A stretch of DNA of 64,000 nt from Actinokineospora terrae (lineage in GTDB: Bacteria > Actinomycetota > Actinomycetes > Mycobacteriales > Pseudonocardiaceae): positions 527,937 to 591,936 of the forward strand of contig NZ_FOGI01000004.1 in the NCBI RefSeq assembly GCF_900111175.1. The letters are read 5' to 3'. The notes under the pieces were generated by a model. That model worked only from the letters and a program-made list of their open reading frames with translations. It searched no databases and was not told the origin of the DNA. The position numbers and the translations under genes were made by a program. Shown in pieces: positions 18,232-27,189 of the stretch. The first letter of the stretch is position 1. Every line of letters begins with the position of its first letter.

Positions 18232-19569
18232 ATGAATCGCAAGTTCACCGCTGCCGCACTGGCAGCACTCACGGCGGCAGGCCTGTCCACGGCCATCGCC
18301 ATGACCCCGGCGGCGACCGCGGGCCAGGCCGCCCCCGCTGTCACCGCCGCCGACTCGACCTCGCCCGAGGTCCTCAGCGCCATGTCCCGGGACCTGAAGA
18401 TCACCACGGAGCAGGCCAAGCAGCGCCTGAACCGCGAGTACAAGGCGACCAAGACCGAGAGCGCCCTGCGCGGCACCCTCGGCGCGAACTTCGGCGGTGC
18501 CTGGCTGGACGCGGGCGCCACCACGCTGACCGTCGCGGTCACCGACGCCGCCAAGGCGGACCAGGTGCGCGGCCTCGGCGCGGTGCCGAAGGTCGTCAGC
18601 CGCAGCCAGGCGCAGTTGGACTCGGCCAAGTCCCGGCTCGACGACAACGCGCGCAAGGTGCCCAAGTCCGTCCCGGGCTGGTACGTCGACGTGACCACCA
18701 ACGCGGTGGTCGTGCTGACCAAGGCGGGCGGACAGGACGCCGCCGCCGCGTGGGTCAAGGCCAGCGGCCTCGACACCGCCGCCGTGCGCTTCGAGACCTC
18801 GGCCGAGGAGCCACGGCCGTTCATCGACGTCATCGGTGGCAACGCCTACAGCTTCGGCGGCAGCCGCTGCTCGATCGGGTTCTCGGTCGAGGGCGGGTTC
18901 GTCACCGCGGGCCACTGCGGCACGGCGGGCACCCAGACCACCAACCCCAGCGGGTCGGTCGTCGCGTCGAGCTTCCCCGGCAACGACTACGGCTGGGTCC
19001 GCGTCGCCGCGGGCAACACCCCCCGGCCGCTGGTCAACCGCTACTCCGGCGGCCAGAACGTGGCCGTCGCGGGCAGCACCGAGGCCGCCGTCGGCGCGTC
19101 GGTCTGCCGCTCCGGCTCCACCACGGGCTGGCGCTGCGGCACCATCCAGCAGAAGAACTCCTCGGTGACCTACCCCCAGGGCACCGTGACCGGCCTGACC
19201 CGGACCAGCGCGTGCGCCGAGCCGGGCGACTCGGGCGGTTCGTGGCTGGCGGGCGACCAGGCGCAGGGCGTCACCTCCGGTGGCTCGGGCAACTGCAGCC
19301 AGGGCGGCACCTTCTACTTCCAGCCGGTCAACGAGATCCTGCAGGTCTACAGCCTGCGCCTGCTGACCCAGGGTGGTCCGAACCCGACCACCAACCCCAC
19401 CACGACCACCTCCGGTAACCCCGGTGGCGGTACCTGGGCCGCTTACACCAACTACGCGGTTGGCGCGACTGTCACCTACGGCGGCGCCAGCTACCGGGCC
19501 ATCCAGGGTCACTACTCCCTGCCTGGCTGGGAGCCGCCGAACGTGCCGTCGCTGTGGGCACGGTCCTGA
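18232..19569 (+). CDS. Secreted streptogrisin-like serine protease with chitin-binding module
   Basis: 445 residues from the ATG at 18232 (GGAGAG just upstream; an in-frame TTG four codons earlier is less likely). Order: Sec signal peptide (about 1-35, ending in TAGQA), an alpha-lytic-type propeptide (about 45-190), then an S1E chymotrypsin-fold protease with His in TAGHC, Asp in GNDYGW and Ser in EPGDSGGS. A Thr/Pro linker (NPTTNPTTTTSGNP) leads to a C-terminal CBM5/12 module (about 400-445) with exposed aromatics (WAAYTNYAVG, GWEPPNVPSLW). Likely exported and self-processed; the module may tether it to chitin. Transcription ends at the hairpin 19599-19636. Confidence 0.95.
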   Translation: MNRKFTAAALAALTAAGLSTAIAMTPAATAGQAAPAVTAADSTSPEVLSAMSRDLKITTEQAKQRLNREYKATKTESALRGTLGANFGGAWLDAGATTLTVAVTDAAKADQVRGLGAVPKVVSRSQAQLDSAKSRLDDNARKVPKSVPGWYVDVTTNAVVVLTKAGGQDAAAAWVKASGLDTAAVRFETSAEEPRPFIDVIGGNAYSFGGSRCSIGFSVEGGFVTAGHCGTAGTQTTNPSGSVVASSFPGNDYGWVRVAAGNTPRPLVNRYSGGQNVAVAGSTEAAVGASVCRSGSTTGWRCGTIQQKNSSVTYPQGTVTGLTRTSACAEPGDSGGSWLAGDQAQGVTSGGSGNCSQGGTFYFQPVNEILQVYSLRLLTQGGPNPTTNPTTTTSGNPGGGTWAAYTNYAVGATVTYGGASYRAIQGHYSLPGWEPPNVPSLWARS

Positions 19570-19598
19570 CCCAGGACTGACGCGGTAACCCCCTGAGC

Positions 19599-19636
19599 GG
19601 GCCGCTCCCGACGAACGCAGGCGTCGGGAGCGGCCC
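19599..19636 (+). terminator. Terminator of the protease gene
   Basis: Perfect 15-bp stem (arms GGGCCGCTCCCGACG at 19599-19613 and 19622-19636), eight-base loop, followed by a T-rich ACCTTTCATTT. It begins 30 bases past the stop. Confidence 0.8.
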
Positions 19637-19667
19637 ACCTTTCATTTCCGGGCCTAGGCTTGGGCGC

Positions 19668-20489
19668 ATGGGACGGGTGACGGTGCGCAGGCCGGTGGTC
19701 CGGGTCGGTCCGGACGGGCGGCGGAGCAGGCCGGACGCGCTGGCGGCCGAGGAGCCGCTGGAGATCCGGGTCGGCGGGCGGGCCCTGGCGGTCACCATGC
19801 GCACCCCGGGGCACGACGTGGAACTGGCGCACGGGTTCCTGCTGACCGAGGGGGTCATCGGGGACCGGGCCGACATCGCGGTCGCCCGCTACTGCGACGG
19901 CGTCGACGACCAGGGGCGCAACACCTACAACGTGCTCGACATCGCCCTCGCCGACGGTGTCCCGCCGCCGGATGTAGGGGTGGAACGGAACTTCTACACG
20001 ACCTCGTCCTGCGGGGTCTGCGGCAAGGCGGCGCTGGACGCGGTCCGGCTCAAGACGCGGTACTCCCCCGCCGCCGACCCGGTGCGGGTATCGGTGGACG
20101 TGCTGGCCGGGCTGCCGGACGTGCTGCGCGAGAAGCAGAAGGTGTTCGGCAGCACCGGGGGCCTGCACGCGGCCGGACTGTTCACCCCGGACGGTCGGGC
20201 ACTGGTGGTCCGGGAGGACGTCGGGCGGCACAACGCGGTCGACAAGGTGCTGGGCTGGGCGCTGCAGCAGGGACTGGTGCCGCTCGCCGGGACGGTGCTG
20301 CTGGTGTCGGGGCGGGCGTCGTTCGAACTGGTGCAGAAGGCCGCGATGGCGGGCGTGCCGGTGCTGGCGGCGGTGTCGGCGCCGTCGTCGCTGGCGGTGG
20401 AACTGGCGGACGAGCAGGGGATGACGCTGGTCGGGTTCCTGCGCGGCGAGACGATGAACCTCTACACCGGCGACACACGAGTCGAGTGA
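19668..20489 (+). CDS. fdhD: Formate dehydrogenase accessory sulfurtransferase FdhD
   Basis: 273 residues. FdhD takes sulfur from a cysteine desulfurase and delivers it to the Mo-bis-MGD cofactor of FdhF-type enzymes. The catalytic loop SCGVCG is at about 114-119 (C115, C118). Other family segments: [16 protein letters not shown] near 47-62 and [17 protein letters not shown] in the C-terminal half. The natural client is the FdhF/YdeP-like protein at 12552-14873, from which it is separated by five other genes. The ATG at 19668 gives the expected family length. Confidence 0.96.
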   Translation: MGRVTVRRPVVRVGPDGRRSRPDALAAEEPLEIRVGGRALAVTMRTPGHDVELAHGFLLTEGVIGDRADIAVARYCDGVDDQGRNTYNVLDIALADGVPPPDVGVERNFYTTSSCGVCGKAALDAVRLKTRYSPAADPVRVSVDVLAGLPDVLREKQKVFGSTGGLHAAGLFTPDGRALVVREDVGRHNAVDKVLGWALQQGLVPLAGTVLLVSGRASFELVQKAAMAGVPVLAAVSAPSSLAVELADEQGMTLVGFLRGETMNLYTGDTRVE

Positions 20490-20547
20490 CCTCGCCGCCG
20501 TCCGACACGCCCACCCTCGCCCGCTCGGCGCGCACGGTCGGCACAGA

Positions 20548-20648
20548 CCTCGCGACAGGCCTCGCGACGGGCCTCGCGACGGGCCTCGCGACGGGCCTCG
20601 CGACGGGCCTCGCGACGGGCCTCGCGACGGGCCTCGCGACGGGCCTCG
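20548..20648. repeat. 12-bp tandem repeat array (minisatellite)
   Basis: Eight units of CCTCGCGACGGG (the first reads CCTCGCGACAGG) run from 20548 to 20643, with a partial ninth. The unit is a multiple of three, so both strands stay open through it (TGLA repeats on plus, REAR repeats on minus), but no credible start or flanking coding sequence supports a protein. It lies 59 bases after fdhD. Confidence 0.95.
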
Positions 20649-21144
20649 ACTGCCGTGCCGGCGTCGATCCATCCACATGCCCCCGAACCATCCACAGCCC
20701 TTCCGCGCTCCCTATTGACAAACCACCGGGTTCGATAGGTTCAGAGATGGGCCCCCGGGCCCCGGGAGGGAGGGCCCCGGGAGCGGAGTTGATCATGGTG
20801 GGCGGCGGCCGCCGGGGTGTAGGGAGCGGGGTGGTGGGCGTGACTCCGGCCGTACTCCGATCGATTGACCGCCGACGAGGTGGTGTCCAGGGCGCGGGCC
20901 AGTTTCCACGCGAGGTTCGGGCTGGCAGTGCAGGGTGTGGCGGTCGGGGGCGGGTCGCTGACCTGCGTGTCTGGGGGGTGATGTCGGCAACATCGCGCGA
21001 CCCGCTCGGCTGGTCGGGGGGTCATTTTCGGGGGGTGCGCACAGTCTGTGTCTGAACCGAGAAACGTCGGCGGCGCCGGACACGATTGAGTGGGGTGACG
21101 AACCCGGGCGCGGCTGGGGTCCGTCAAAGGTTCGGGGAGGGACC
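20649..21144. other. Gene-free stretch before the esterase gene
   Basis: No convincing gene. It holds GGGCCCCGGGAG twice within about 30 bases near 20755-20785, a TTGACA near 20715 followed about 15 bases later by TAGGTT (a possible promoter, far from any start), and short open frames on both strands with poor codon character. A minus-strand frame (20741-21127) has a helix-like patch but a Pro/His-rich remainder and no start signal. Confidence 0.5.
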
Positions 21145-22029
21145 ATGGCGGGATTCGGGTCGGTGCGGGTGAGCAGGCGGACGCTGCTCGTCGCGGGGGC
21201 CGCTGCTGCCACGACCGGGGGGATCGCGCTCGGGGCGGCGACCGGTGCGTTGCCGGTGCTCACCGCGCTCGCCGAGGCCGTCGGTGGGGTCGACCCGGTG
21301 ATCCGGACCGAGCGGGTGCGGTCGACGGCGCGGGGGACCGATGTCGACCTGGTCACCATGCTGCCCACGGAACTGCCCGCGCGGAACCTGCCCGTCTGCC
21401 TGTTCCTGCACGGCCTGCGCGGCAACGCCCGCCGCGCCGCCCCCACCGGGCTGGCCCGCACGCTGGCCAAGCGCGTCGCCGACGGCACGCTGCCGCCGTT
21501 CGCCTTCGTCGCCATCGACGGCGGCGACAACTACTGGCACGAGAACCACGTCGGCGACAACTCCATGGCCATGCTGCTCGACGAGATCCCCCGCTGGCTG
21601 GCCCAGCGCGGCCTCTCGACCGACCCGTTCGCCTGCGCGGGCGTCTCCATGGGCGGCTTCGGCGCCCTGCTCTACGCCCGCCGCCGCGCCGAACTGGGCA
21701 GGCCGCTCAACGCCGTGGCCGCCATCTCCCCCGGTCTGCTGATGTCCTGGCGCGAGATGAGCACCCGCCGCGCCTTCAAGAACAACACCGAGTGGACCGC
21801 GCTCGACCCGCTGCGCAACATCGACAAGCTCGGCCGCACCCCGGTCGGCATCTGGTGCGGCACCGAGGACCACTTCATCGAGGGCACCCGCAAGTTCATC
21901 CGCCTGGCCAAGCCCGAGGTCGCCTACACCGGCCCCGGCGGCCACGGCGACTCCTTCTACCGCGGCGTGGTCCCCTCGGTGCTCGACTTCCTCGGCAAGC
22001 ACGCCCCCAACGCCGCCGCCCAGGGGTAA
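21145..22029 (+). CDS. Exported esterase (alpha/beta hydrolase), probable Tat substrate
   Basis: 294 residues. The N-terminus (VSRRTLLVAGAAAATTGG) fits the Tat motif S-R-R-x-L-L and a hydrophobic h-region, so export in folded form is likely. The mature part is an esterase-D/antigen-85-like alpha/beta hydrolase: oxyanion region FLHGLRG near 87-93, nucleophile elbow GVSMGG with Ser168, likely Asp in GTEDHF and His in GPGGHGDSFY. Substrate unknown. GGAGGG precedes the ATG by three bases only (GGGAGGGACC). Its 3' end overlaps the convergent flavoprotein gene by 73 bases. Confidence 0.9.
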   Translation: MAGFGSVRVSRRTLLVAGAAAATTGGIALGAATGALPVLTALAEAVGGVDPVIRTERVRSTARGTDVDLVTMLPTELPARNLPVCLFLHGLRGNARRAAPTGLARTLAKRVADGTLPPFAFVAIDGGDNYWHENHVGDNSMAMLLDEIPRWLAQRGLSTDPFACAGVSMGGFGALLYARRRAELGRPLNAVAAISPGLLMSWREMSTRRAFKNNTEWTALDPLRNIDKLGRTPVGIWCGTEDHFIEGTRKFIRLAKPEVAYTGPGGHGDSFYRGVVPSVLDFLGKHAPNAAAQG

Positions 22030-22493
22030 TCGGCGGGCGTCCGGGGCGCGTGCGGCTCGTTGAGCAGAACAGTGACACCCGATTCCCGCAGCTCAGCCAC
22101 GCTCCGGTGGAACACCCGGTTCCCGGCCAGCGCCGAGTTCACGTACGGCATGGCCACGATGGGCACGCCGAGGCCGGTGAGTTCGGCGAGCTGGATCAGG
22201 ACGTAGGTGTCCGCGATCCCGGCGGCCCACTTGTTGATCGTGTTGTAGGTCGCGGGGGCGACCACCACGGCGTCGGCCTGGGGAAGTGCCTGCTGCCGTG
22301 GCCCCTGGTGCGTGGTGCGGACCGGGTGCCCCGTGCGGCGTTCGAGATCGTCGAGGTCGAGGAAGTGCTCAACGGCGGACGGGGTGGCCAGGCACCAGAC
22401 GTCCCACTCGGGCAATGCCAGGTCGACCATGGCGGCAACGCTCTTGGCCGGACCGGCACCGCAGACCACCAGGTAGAGAACCGGCTTGCTCAC
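21957..22493 (-). CDS. Flavoprotein of the HFCD (PPC decarboxylase-like) family
   Basis: 178 residues. PVLYLVVCGAGPAKSV at the N-terminus and VVVAPATYNTINKWAAGIAD in the middle (the APATxNT and NKxAxGxxD pattern) mark the FMN-binding homo-oligomeric Cys-decarboxylase fold. No coupled CoaBC synthetase domain is present, so it is not the CoA enzyme. Genes of this type following an XRE regulator are frequent in actinobacteria; role unknown. Its start overlaps the regulator stop (22490-22493), and its last 24 codons overlap the convergent esterase gene. Confidence 0.85.
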   Translation of the reverse strand: MSKPVLYLVVCGAGPAKSVAAMVDLALPEWDVWCLATPSAVEHFLDLDDLERRTGHPVRTTHQGPRQQALPQADAVVVAPATYNTINKWAAGIADTYVLIQLAELTGLGVPIVAMPYVNSALAGNRVFHRSVAELRESGVTVLLNEPHAPRTPADYPWAAALGACLPRKSSTEGTTPR

Positions 22494-23665
22494 GCGGCGA
22501 CCCCCGCGCGCTCAGCGATCCCGGCGACAAGACCGGCTGGCGCACCCGTGGTGTGGCGCAACAACGTGCGAACCAGACCATGCGCGACCGGCCGACACCT
22601 GACCTCCTCCGGTGCGACCCGCTCAGCCTGGGCGAGCACGTGCGCGGCCCTGTGGTGCTCGGCGACGGCGATGTGGGCCTCGGTGAGGTCGAGCAGGAGG
22701 TTCGCCTTCCGCTCGGGAGTGAGGCCAGTGGGATCGATGGTCCTGGCAGTCTCGATGGCCTTCCCGGGCTCCCCCAGCCTGACCAGCGCGGCGACGCGGT
22801 GCACGCGCACATTGGCCACCCCGAAACAGGTCTGGTGGTCGGCGAAGTGCGGCTCGAACCGACCCGCCACCGCGGACGCCTGCTCGTGCATCTCCCCTGC
22901 GAACCCCGCGTCGCCCAGATCAGCCGCGGTGATCGAGGCGGCGAGGAACAACATCCCGTACACCGCCAGCAAATCCGCCTCGTCCGCCACGACCTGCCCG
23001 CGCACCCGATCCGCCACCCCCGTCAGCACCGCGACAGCCTGCTGCGTCCGCCCCATCGCCCGCGCCACACTCCTGGTCGCCCTCGCCAGTGACCAGGGAT
23101 CGTCAACCCCCTGCGCGGCGTGCATGGCCCGGTCGGCGGCGAGCCACGCGAGATCGGTGGAGTCGAACTTCACCAGCACCGACGAGGCCAGCCGGTAGGT
23201 CGACACCTTCACCCGGTGCGCTGACAACTGGTCCGGCGCAGCCACGACCGCACGCCGCGCGTCGGCCATCAAGCTGGGCAGGTGGCGGGCCACAACGGTG
23301 AAACGCGAGGACAACCAGGCGTGGTCGAGGTAGGTCGCCTGACGCGTCACCGCGGCCAAGTCGACTGGGCGATCGTCATCGACGTACTGGCCGAGAGCGG
23401 CGCGGATCGCGGCGACCTCGGTGGGATCGACGCACTGCTGCGCGCGGTCGGCTGCGCGGCGATCGGTGAGGACACCCGGCTCGATCCCCAGGACCTCCGC
23501 GACGCGCTCGATCAGGGGAAGGCGTTCGAGTGCCCGCTCACCGGACTCGACCTTGTCGAGCCAGGAGGTGGACCGGCCGACGAGGTCGGCGAACTGCTTG
23601 CGGCCGAGCCGCCTGCGATCGCGCCAGTACCGCACCCGCGCACCGACCTCGAACGAGTCCTCCAC
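22490..23665 (-). CDS. XRE-family regulator with TPR-like C-terminal region
   Basis: 391 residues from a GTG at 23665 (VEDSFEVGARVRYWRDRR). Residues about 8-65 form the helix-turn-helix (LGRKQFADLVGRSTSWLDKVESGERAL). The remaining about 320 residues are helical and repeat-like, of the kind that senses small molecules or peptides. It is translationally coupled to the HFCD flavoprotein and divergent from the 78-residue gene at 23786, so it may control both. Ligand unknown. Confidence 0.88.
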   Translation of the reverse strand: MEDSFEVGARVRYWRDRRRLGRKQFADLVGRSTSWLDKVESGERALERLPLIERVAEVLGIEPGVLTDRRAADRAQQCVDPTEVAAIRAALGQYVDDDRPVDLAAVTRQATYLDHAWLSSRFTVVARHLPSLMADARRAVVAAPDQLSAHRVKVSTYRLASSVLVKFDSTDLAWLAADRAMHAAQGVDDPWSLARATRSVARAMGRTQQAVAVLTGVADRVRGQVVADEADLLAVYGMLFLAASITAADLGDAGFAGEMHEQASAVAGRFEPHFADHQTCFGVANVRVHRVAALVRLGEPGKAIETARTIDPTGLTPERKANLLLDLTEAHIAVAEHHRAAHVLAQAERVAPEEVRCRPVAHGLVRTLLRHTTGAPAGLVAGIAERAGVAA

Positions 23666-23785
23666 GCCCCAAGACTAACCGCCACCAGGTCACACATTTT
23701 GTCCGAACCATCACCGTCAGTCGCCACTAGCGTGACGGCCGCACCCACGGCCGTGGGAATCGCACGACGACGACGAAAGGTCACC

Positions 23786-24022
23786 ATGCACACGGCGCTA
23801 GACGTCAACACCTGGGCGATAGTCGGCCCAGGCTGCCGGATCACGCACGTGGTGAACAGCCACGAAGACGTCTCGCTGCACTTCGGCAGCGAGATGGACG
23901 ATGCCGTCGAGTTCGTCCTGACCGAGGACGGTCTCGACCGGTTGGTGTCGGTCGCGGCCACGGCGTTGGCCGACTTGCGGGCTGCGAGGGTGCTCGCGGG
24001 CGTCGTCGGCCAGAAGTCCTGA
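23786..24022 (+). CDS. Small conserved hypothetical protein
   Basis: 78 residues from the ATG at 23786 (GAAAGG upstream). Acidic and soluble: WAIVGPGCRITHVVNSHEDVSLHFG, then EMDDAVEFVLTEDGLDRLVSVAATAL. The layout suggests a short beta-hairpin and one long helix. No family recognised. Divergent from the XRE regulator across 120 bases, a position typical of a target of that regulator. Upstream in-frame codons back to 23282 are open but antisense to the regulator and lack a start signal. Confidence 0.7.
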   Translation: MHTALDVNTWAIVGPGCRITHVVNSHEDVSLHFGSEMDDAVEFVLTEDGLDRLVSVAATALADLRAARVLAGVVGQKS

Positions 24023-24118
24023 CACCGCAGGCGGCAGACATGCCCCTGTGATCTACGGCCGGAGCGGAGGTTCACCCGGTCGAGGGCATGCGGGTGGAGT
24101 CGCCCGATGGGGGAATGG

Positions 24119-24155
24119 CTGAGGCCGCCTGCCCCGGGCGGGGAGGCGGCCTCAG
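24119..24155 (-). terminator. Terminator downstream of clpX
   Basis: Perfect 12-bp arms (CTGAGGCCGCCT, 24119-24130, and 24144-24155), 13-base GC-rich loop that can itself pair. It lies 17 bases past the clpX stop. Confidence 0.7.
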
Positions 24156-24171
24156 TCTGCTTGCTGGGGTC

Positions 24172-25464
24172 TCAGGCCGACTTCTCGCGGCGTTCGCGGC
24201 GGGAGGGTTGGCGGGAGACGATGGTGGGGTTGACGTTCTCGCGGACGGTCTGCTCGGTGATGACGACCTTGGCCACGTCGGTGCGGCTGGGGATGTCGTA
24301 CATGACCGACTGGAGGACTTCCTCCATGATGGCGCGCAGGCCGCGGGCGCCGGTGCCGCGCAGGATCGCCTGGTCGGCGACGGCCTCGAGGGCGGTGTCG
24401 GTGAACTCGAGTTCGACGCCGTCCATCTCGAAGAGCTTCTGGTACTGCTTGACCAGGGCGTTGCGCGGCTCGGTGAGGATCTGCACGAGCGAGCGCTTGT
24501 CGAGGTTGGTGACGCTGGCCAGCACCGGCAGGCGGCCGATGAACTCCGGGATCAGGCCGAACTTGATCAGGTCCTCCGGCATGGTGTCGGAGAAGACCTC
24601 GGCGGCGTCGATGTCGGCCTTGGAGCGGATCTCGGCGCCGAAGCCCAGGCCGCGCTTGCCGATGCGGTCCTGGATGATCTTCTCCAGGCCCGCGAACGCA
24701 CCGGCCACGATGAACAGCACGTTCGTCGTGTCGATCTGGATGAACTCCTGGTGCGGGTGCTTGCGGCCGCCCTGCGGGGGCACGCTGGCGGTGGTGCCCT
24801 CGAGGATCTTGAGCAGGGCCTGCTGCACGCCCTCGCCGGAGACGTCGCGGGTGATCGACGGGTTCTCGCTCTTGCGGGCGATCTTGTCGACCTCGTCGAT
24901 GTAGATGATGCCGGTCTCGGCGCGCTTGACGTCGTAGTCGGCGGCCTGGATCAGCTTGAGCAGGATGTTCTCGACGTCCTCGCCGACGTAGCCCGCCTCG
25001 GTGAGGGCGGTGGCGTCGGCGATGGCGAACGGCACGTTGAGGAGCTTGGCGAGGGTCTGCGCGAGGTAGGTCTTGCCGCAGCCGGTCGGGCCCAACATGA
25101 GGATGTTGGACTTGGCCAGCTCGACGGTCTCCTCGCGGGACTCGCGGCCCTCTGGCCGGGCGCGGTCACCGGCCTGGATGCGCTTGTAGTGGTTGTAGAC
25201 CGCCACGGCCAGCGAGCGCTTGGCGTCGTCCTGGCCGATGACGTACTGGTCGAGGAACTCGTGGATCTCGGCGGGCTTGGGCAGCTCGTCGAGCTTCACG
25301 TCGCCCGCCTCCGCGAGCTCCTCCTCGATGATCTCGTTGCAGAGGTCGATGCACTCATCGCAGATGTACACGCCTGGTCCGGCGATGAGCTTCTTCACCT
25401 GCTTCTGGCTCTTCCCGCAGAAAGAGCACTTGAGCAGGTCTCCGCCGTCACCGATACGTGCCAT
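24172..25464 (-). CDS. clpX: ATP-dependent Clp protease ATP-binding subunit ClpX
   Basis: 430 residues from the ATG at 25464 ([13 protein letters not shown]), the usual ClpX start; the open frame extends 14 codons further without support. N-terminal C4 zinc finger: [11 protein letters not shown] and [13 protein letters not shown]+ core: Walker A GPTGCGKT, Walker [12 protein letters not shown], sensor and pore-loop regions intact. It unfolds substrates and feeds the ClpP1P2 chamber encoded just upstream. It is separated from clpP2 by a 308-base gap, so it probably has its own promoter. Confidence 0.97.
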   Translation of the reverse strand: MARIGDGGDLLKCSFCGKSQKQVKKLIAGPGVYICDECIDLCNEIIEEELAEAGDVKLDELPKPAEIHEFLDQYVIGQDDAKRSLAVAVYNHYKRIQAGDRARPEGRESREETVELAKSNILMLGPTGCGKTYLAQTLAKLLNVPFAIADATALTEAGYVGEDVENILLKLIQAADYDVKRAETGIIYIDEVDKIARKSENPSITRDVSGEGVQQALLKILEGTTASVPPQGGRKHPHQEFIQIDTTNVLFIVAGAFAGLEKIIQDRIGKRGLGFGAEIRSKADIDAAEVFSDTMPEDLIKFGLIPEFIGRLPVLASVTNLDKRSLVQILTEPRNALVKQYQKLFEMDGVELEFTDTALEAVADQAILRGTGARGLRAIMEEVLQSVMYDIPSRTDVAKVVITEQTVRENVNPTIVSRQPSRRERREKSA

Positions 25465-25772
25465 GACCGCTGACCTCTGTCCCCTCCGGCGCGCCCGGGG
25501 CGGCACGCCTGGCTGTGTGTCCGGCTCGTCCGGTCCCGGTCACGCGCGGCACGAGGAGAACCGCGGCGTGACCGGGCCGGTCGCGACCGTTGCCCTCGAC
25601 GGTACCCGCCCACCCCCGCCGAGCGGGAGAAGCAAGGACCGACGCGAGCCGATCTGCTGCACTGCGCATGTCGAGCAGGTGTCGAACCTTAGTCGACCAC
25701 GGTAGGCCGCTGACGGCCCGCGTGTCGGGTCTTTTCGACCGCTCACCGCCTCAGGCGAGGGATTTCGCCCAC
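25465..25772. other. Intergenic region between clpP2 and clpX
   Basis: 308 bases without a gene. Next to the clpP2 stop is a short dyad (GGCGA...TCGCC within 25754-25769) that may be a weak terminator. The rest should hold the clpX promoter. I saw no match to the ClgR consensus here. Confidence 0.5.
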
Positions 25773-26411
25773 TCAGCCCTGGGTGGAGAGCTTGCGGTAG
25801 GGCAGCACCTCGTCGATGATGCCGTACTCCTTGGCCTCGGCGGCGGTGAGGATCTTGTCGCGCTCGATGTCGCGGCGGACCTGGTCGACGTCCTTGCCGG
25901 TGTGCCTGGCCAGGGTGGTCTCCAGCGCGCCGCGGACCCGCTGGATCTCGGCGGCCTGGATCTCGAGGTCCGACACCTGGCCGTAGACGCCCTCGGTGGA
26001 GGGCTGGTGGATGAGCACGCGCACGTTGGGCAGCGCGAACCGCTTGCCCTTGGTGCCCGCGGCCAGCAGCACGGCGGCGGCGGAGGCGGCCTGGCCCAGG
26101 CAGAACGTCTGGATGTCGGGCCGGACGTACTGCATCGTGTCGTAGATGGCCATCAACGAGGTGAACGAACCACCCGGGGAGTTGATGTACATGGTGATGT
26201 CGCGGTCGGGGTCGGTCGACTCCAGGTAGATCAGCTGCGCCATCACGTCGTTGGCGGAGGCGTCGTCGATCTGGACGCCGAGGAAGATGACCCGCTCCTC
26301 GAACAGCTTGTTGTACGGGTTGGACTCCTTGGGCCCGTAGCTCGTGCGCTCCACGAAGGACGGCAGCACGTAGCGGGACTGCGGGAGGTGCGGGACGTGG
26401 ATCTCACTCAC
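25773..26411 (-). CDS. clpP2: ATP-dependent Clp protease proteolytic subunit ClpP2
   Basis: 212 residues. Serine protease of the ClpP family: nucleophile in [11 protein letters not shown], His in VLIHQPS and Asp in the [14 protein letters not shown] region. The N-terminal extension ([19 protein letters not shown]) is typical of actinobacterial ClpP2. Actinobacterial ClpP1 and ClpP2 form a mixed double ring that docks ClpX or ClpC1. It lies 36 bases downstream of clpP1 in one operon. Confidence 0.96.
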   Translation of the reverse strand: MSEIHVPHLPQSRYVLPSFVERTSYGPKESNPYNKLFEERVIFLGVQIDDASANDVMAQLIYLESTDPDRDITMYINSPGGSFTSLMAIYDTMQYVRPDIQTFCLGQAASAAAVLLAAGTKGKRFALPNVRVLIHQPSTEGVYGQVSDLEIQAAEIQRVRGALETTLARHTGKDVDQVRRDIERDKILTAAEAKEYGIIDEVLPYRKLSTQG

Positions 26412-26447
26412 GAGGTGCTCCTGTTTTCTCTGCGTCCGCGGCCGGGA

Positions 26448-27053
26448 TCAGTTCGCCGAGCCCACGCGGGCCGCGCGGCTCACCACGTGGTCGATGAAGC
26501 CGTACTCCTTGGCCTCCTCCGCGGTGAACCAGCGGTCGCGGTCCGCGTCGAGGGTGACCTTCTCCACCGTCTGGCCGGTCTGCTCCGCGGTGATCAGCGC
26601 CATCTCGTACTTCCACTTCGCGTACACCTGCGCGCGGATGGCGATGTCGGACGCGGTGCCGCCGACGCCCGCCGAGGGCTGGTGCATCATGATCCGGGCG
26701 TGCGGGAGCGCGTAGCGCTTGCCCGGGGTGCCGGAGGCGAGCAGGAACTGGCCCATCGACGCCGCCAGGCCCATCCCCCAGGTGGCCACGTCCGGCTCGA
26801 TCAGCTGCATGGTGTCGTAGATCGCCATGCCCGCGGTGACGGAGCCACCAGGGGAGTTGATGTAGAAGGTGATGTCGCGCTCGGGGTCTTCCGCGGCGAG
26901 CAGCAGCAGCTGCGCGGTGATGCGGTTGGCGATCTCGTCGTCGACCTCGGAACCGAGGAAGACGATGCGCTCACGGAGCAGCCGCTCGTACACCGAGTCG
27001 TTCAGGGTTAGCCCCGCGGTGGACCGCATGTGGGGCGAGAGGTGCTGCGTCAC
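26448..27053 (-). CDS. clpP1: ATP-dependent Clp protease proteolytic subunit ClpP1
   Basis: 201 residues. Nucleophile Ser in [11 protein letters not shown], His in IMMHQPSAG and Asp in [17 protein letters not shown] region. First gene of the clpP1-clpP2 operon. The 136-base region ahead of it (27054-27189) contains a core match to the ClgR box at 27152-27162, and ClgR is the known activator of clpP operons in Corynebacterium, Streptomyces and Mycobacterium. Trigger factor lies upstream on the same strand, as in mycobacteria. Confidence 0.96.
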   Translation of the reverse strand: MTQHLSPHMRSTAGLTLNDSVYERLLRERIVFLGSEVDDEIANRITAQLLLLAAEDPERDITFYINSPGGSVTAGMAIYDTMQLIEPDVATWGMGLAASMGQFLLASGTPGKRYALPHARIMMHQPSAGVGGTASDIAIRAQVYAKWKYEMALITAEQTGQTVEKVTLDADRDRWFTAEEAKEYGFIDHVVSRAARVGSAN

Positions 27054-27151
27054 GTCTGCCTGCCTTCTCCAAGTCTGCCTGGGTACAACTAGATCTCTAG
27101 ACCGACAGTAACGAAGGCGGGCGGCGCCGACTTCCCGACACCGCCCACTTT

Positions 27152-27162
27152 CGCTCAGAGCG
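27152..27162. promoter_or_regulatory. Candidate ClgR box upstream of clpP1P2
   Basis: CGCTCAGAGCG fits every fixed position of the core CGCYNANRGCG of the published ClgR consensus; flanks fit only partly. It is 99 bases ahead of the clpP1 start, a reasonable activator distance. Confidence 0.6.
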
Positions 27163-27189
27163 TCAAACCGACTTCAGCCTTCCGGGTGG

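Noticed and set aside
20462..20695. REAR-repeat protein on the minus strand of the 12-bp array
   Set aside because: Open frame is a by-product of a 12-bp repeat; no ribosome-binding site and no unique coding sequence around it.
20741..21127. Minus-strand ORF with a helix-like patch (LAWKLARALDTTSSAV)
   Set aside because: The rest is Pro/His-rich, no start signal, and it crosses GC-palindromic intergenic sequence.
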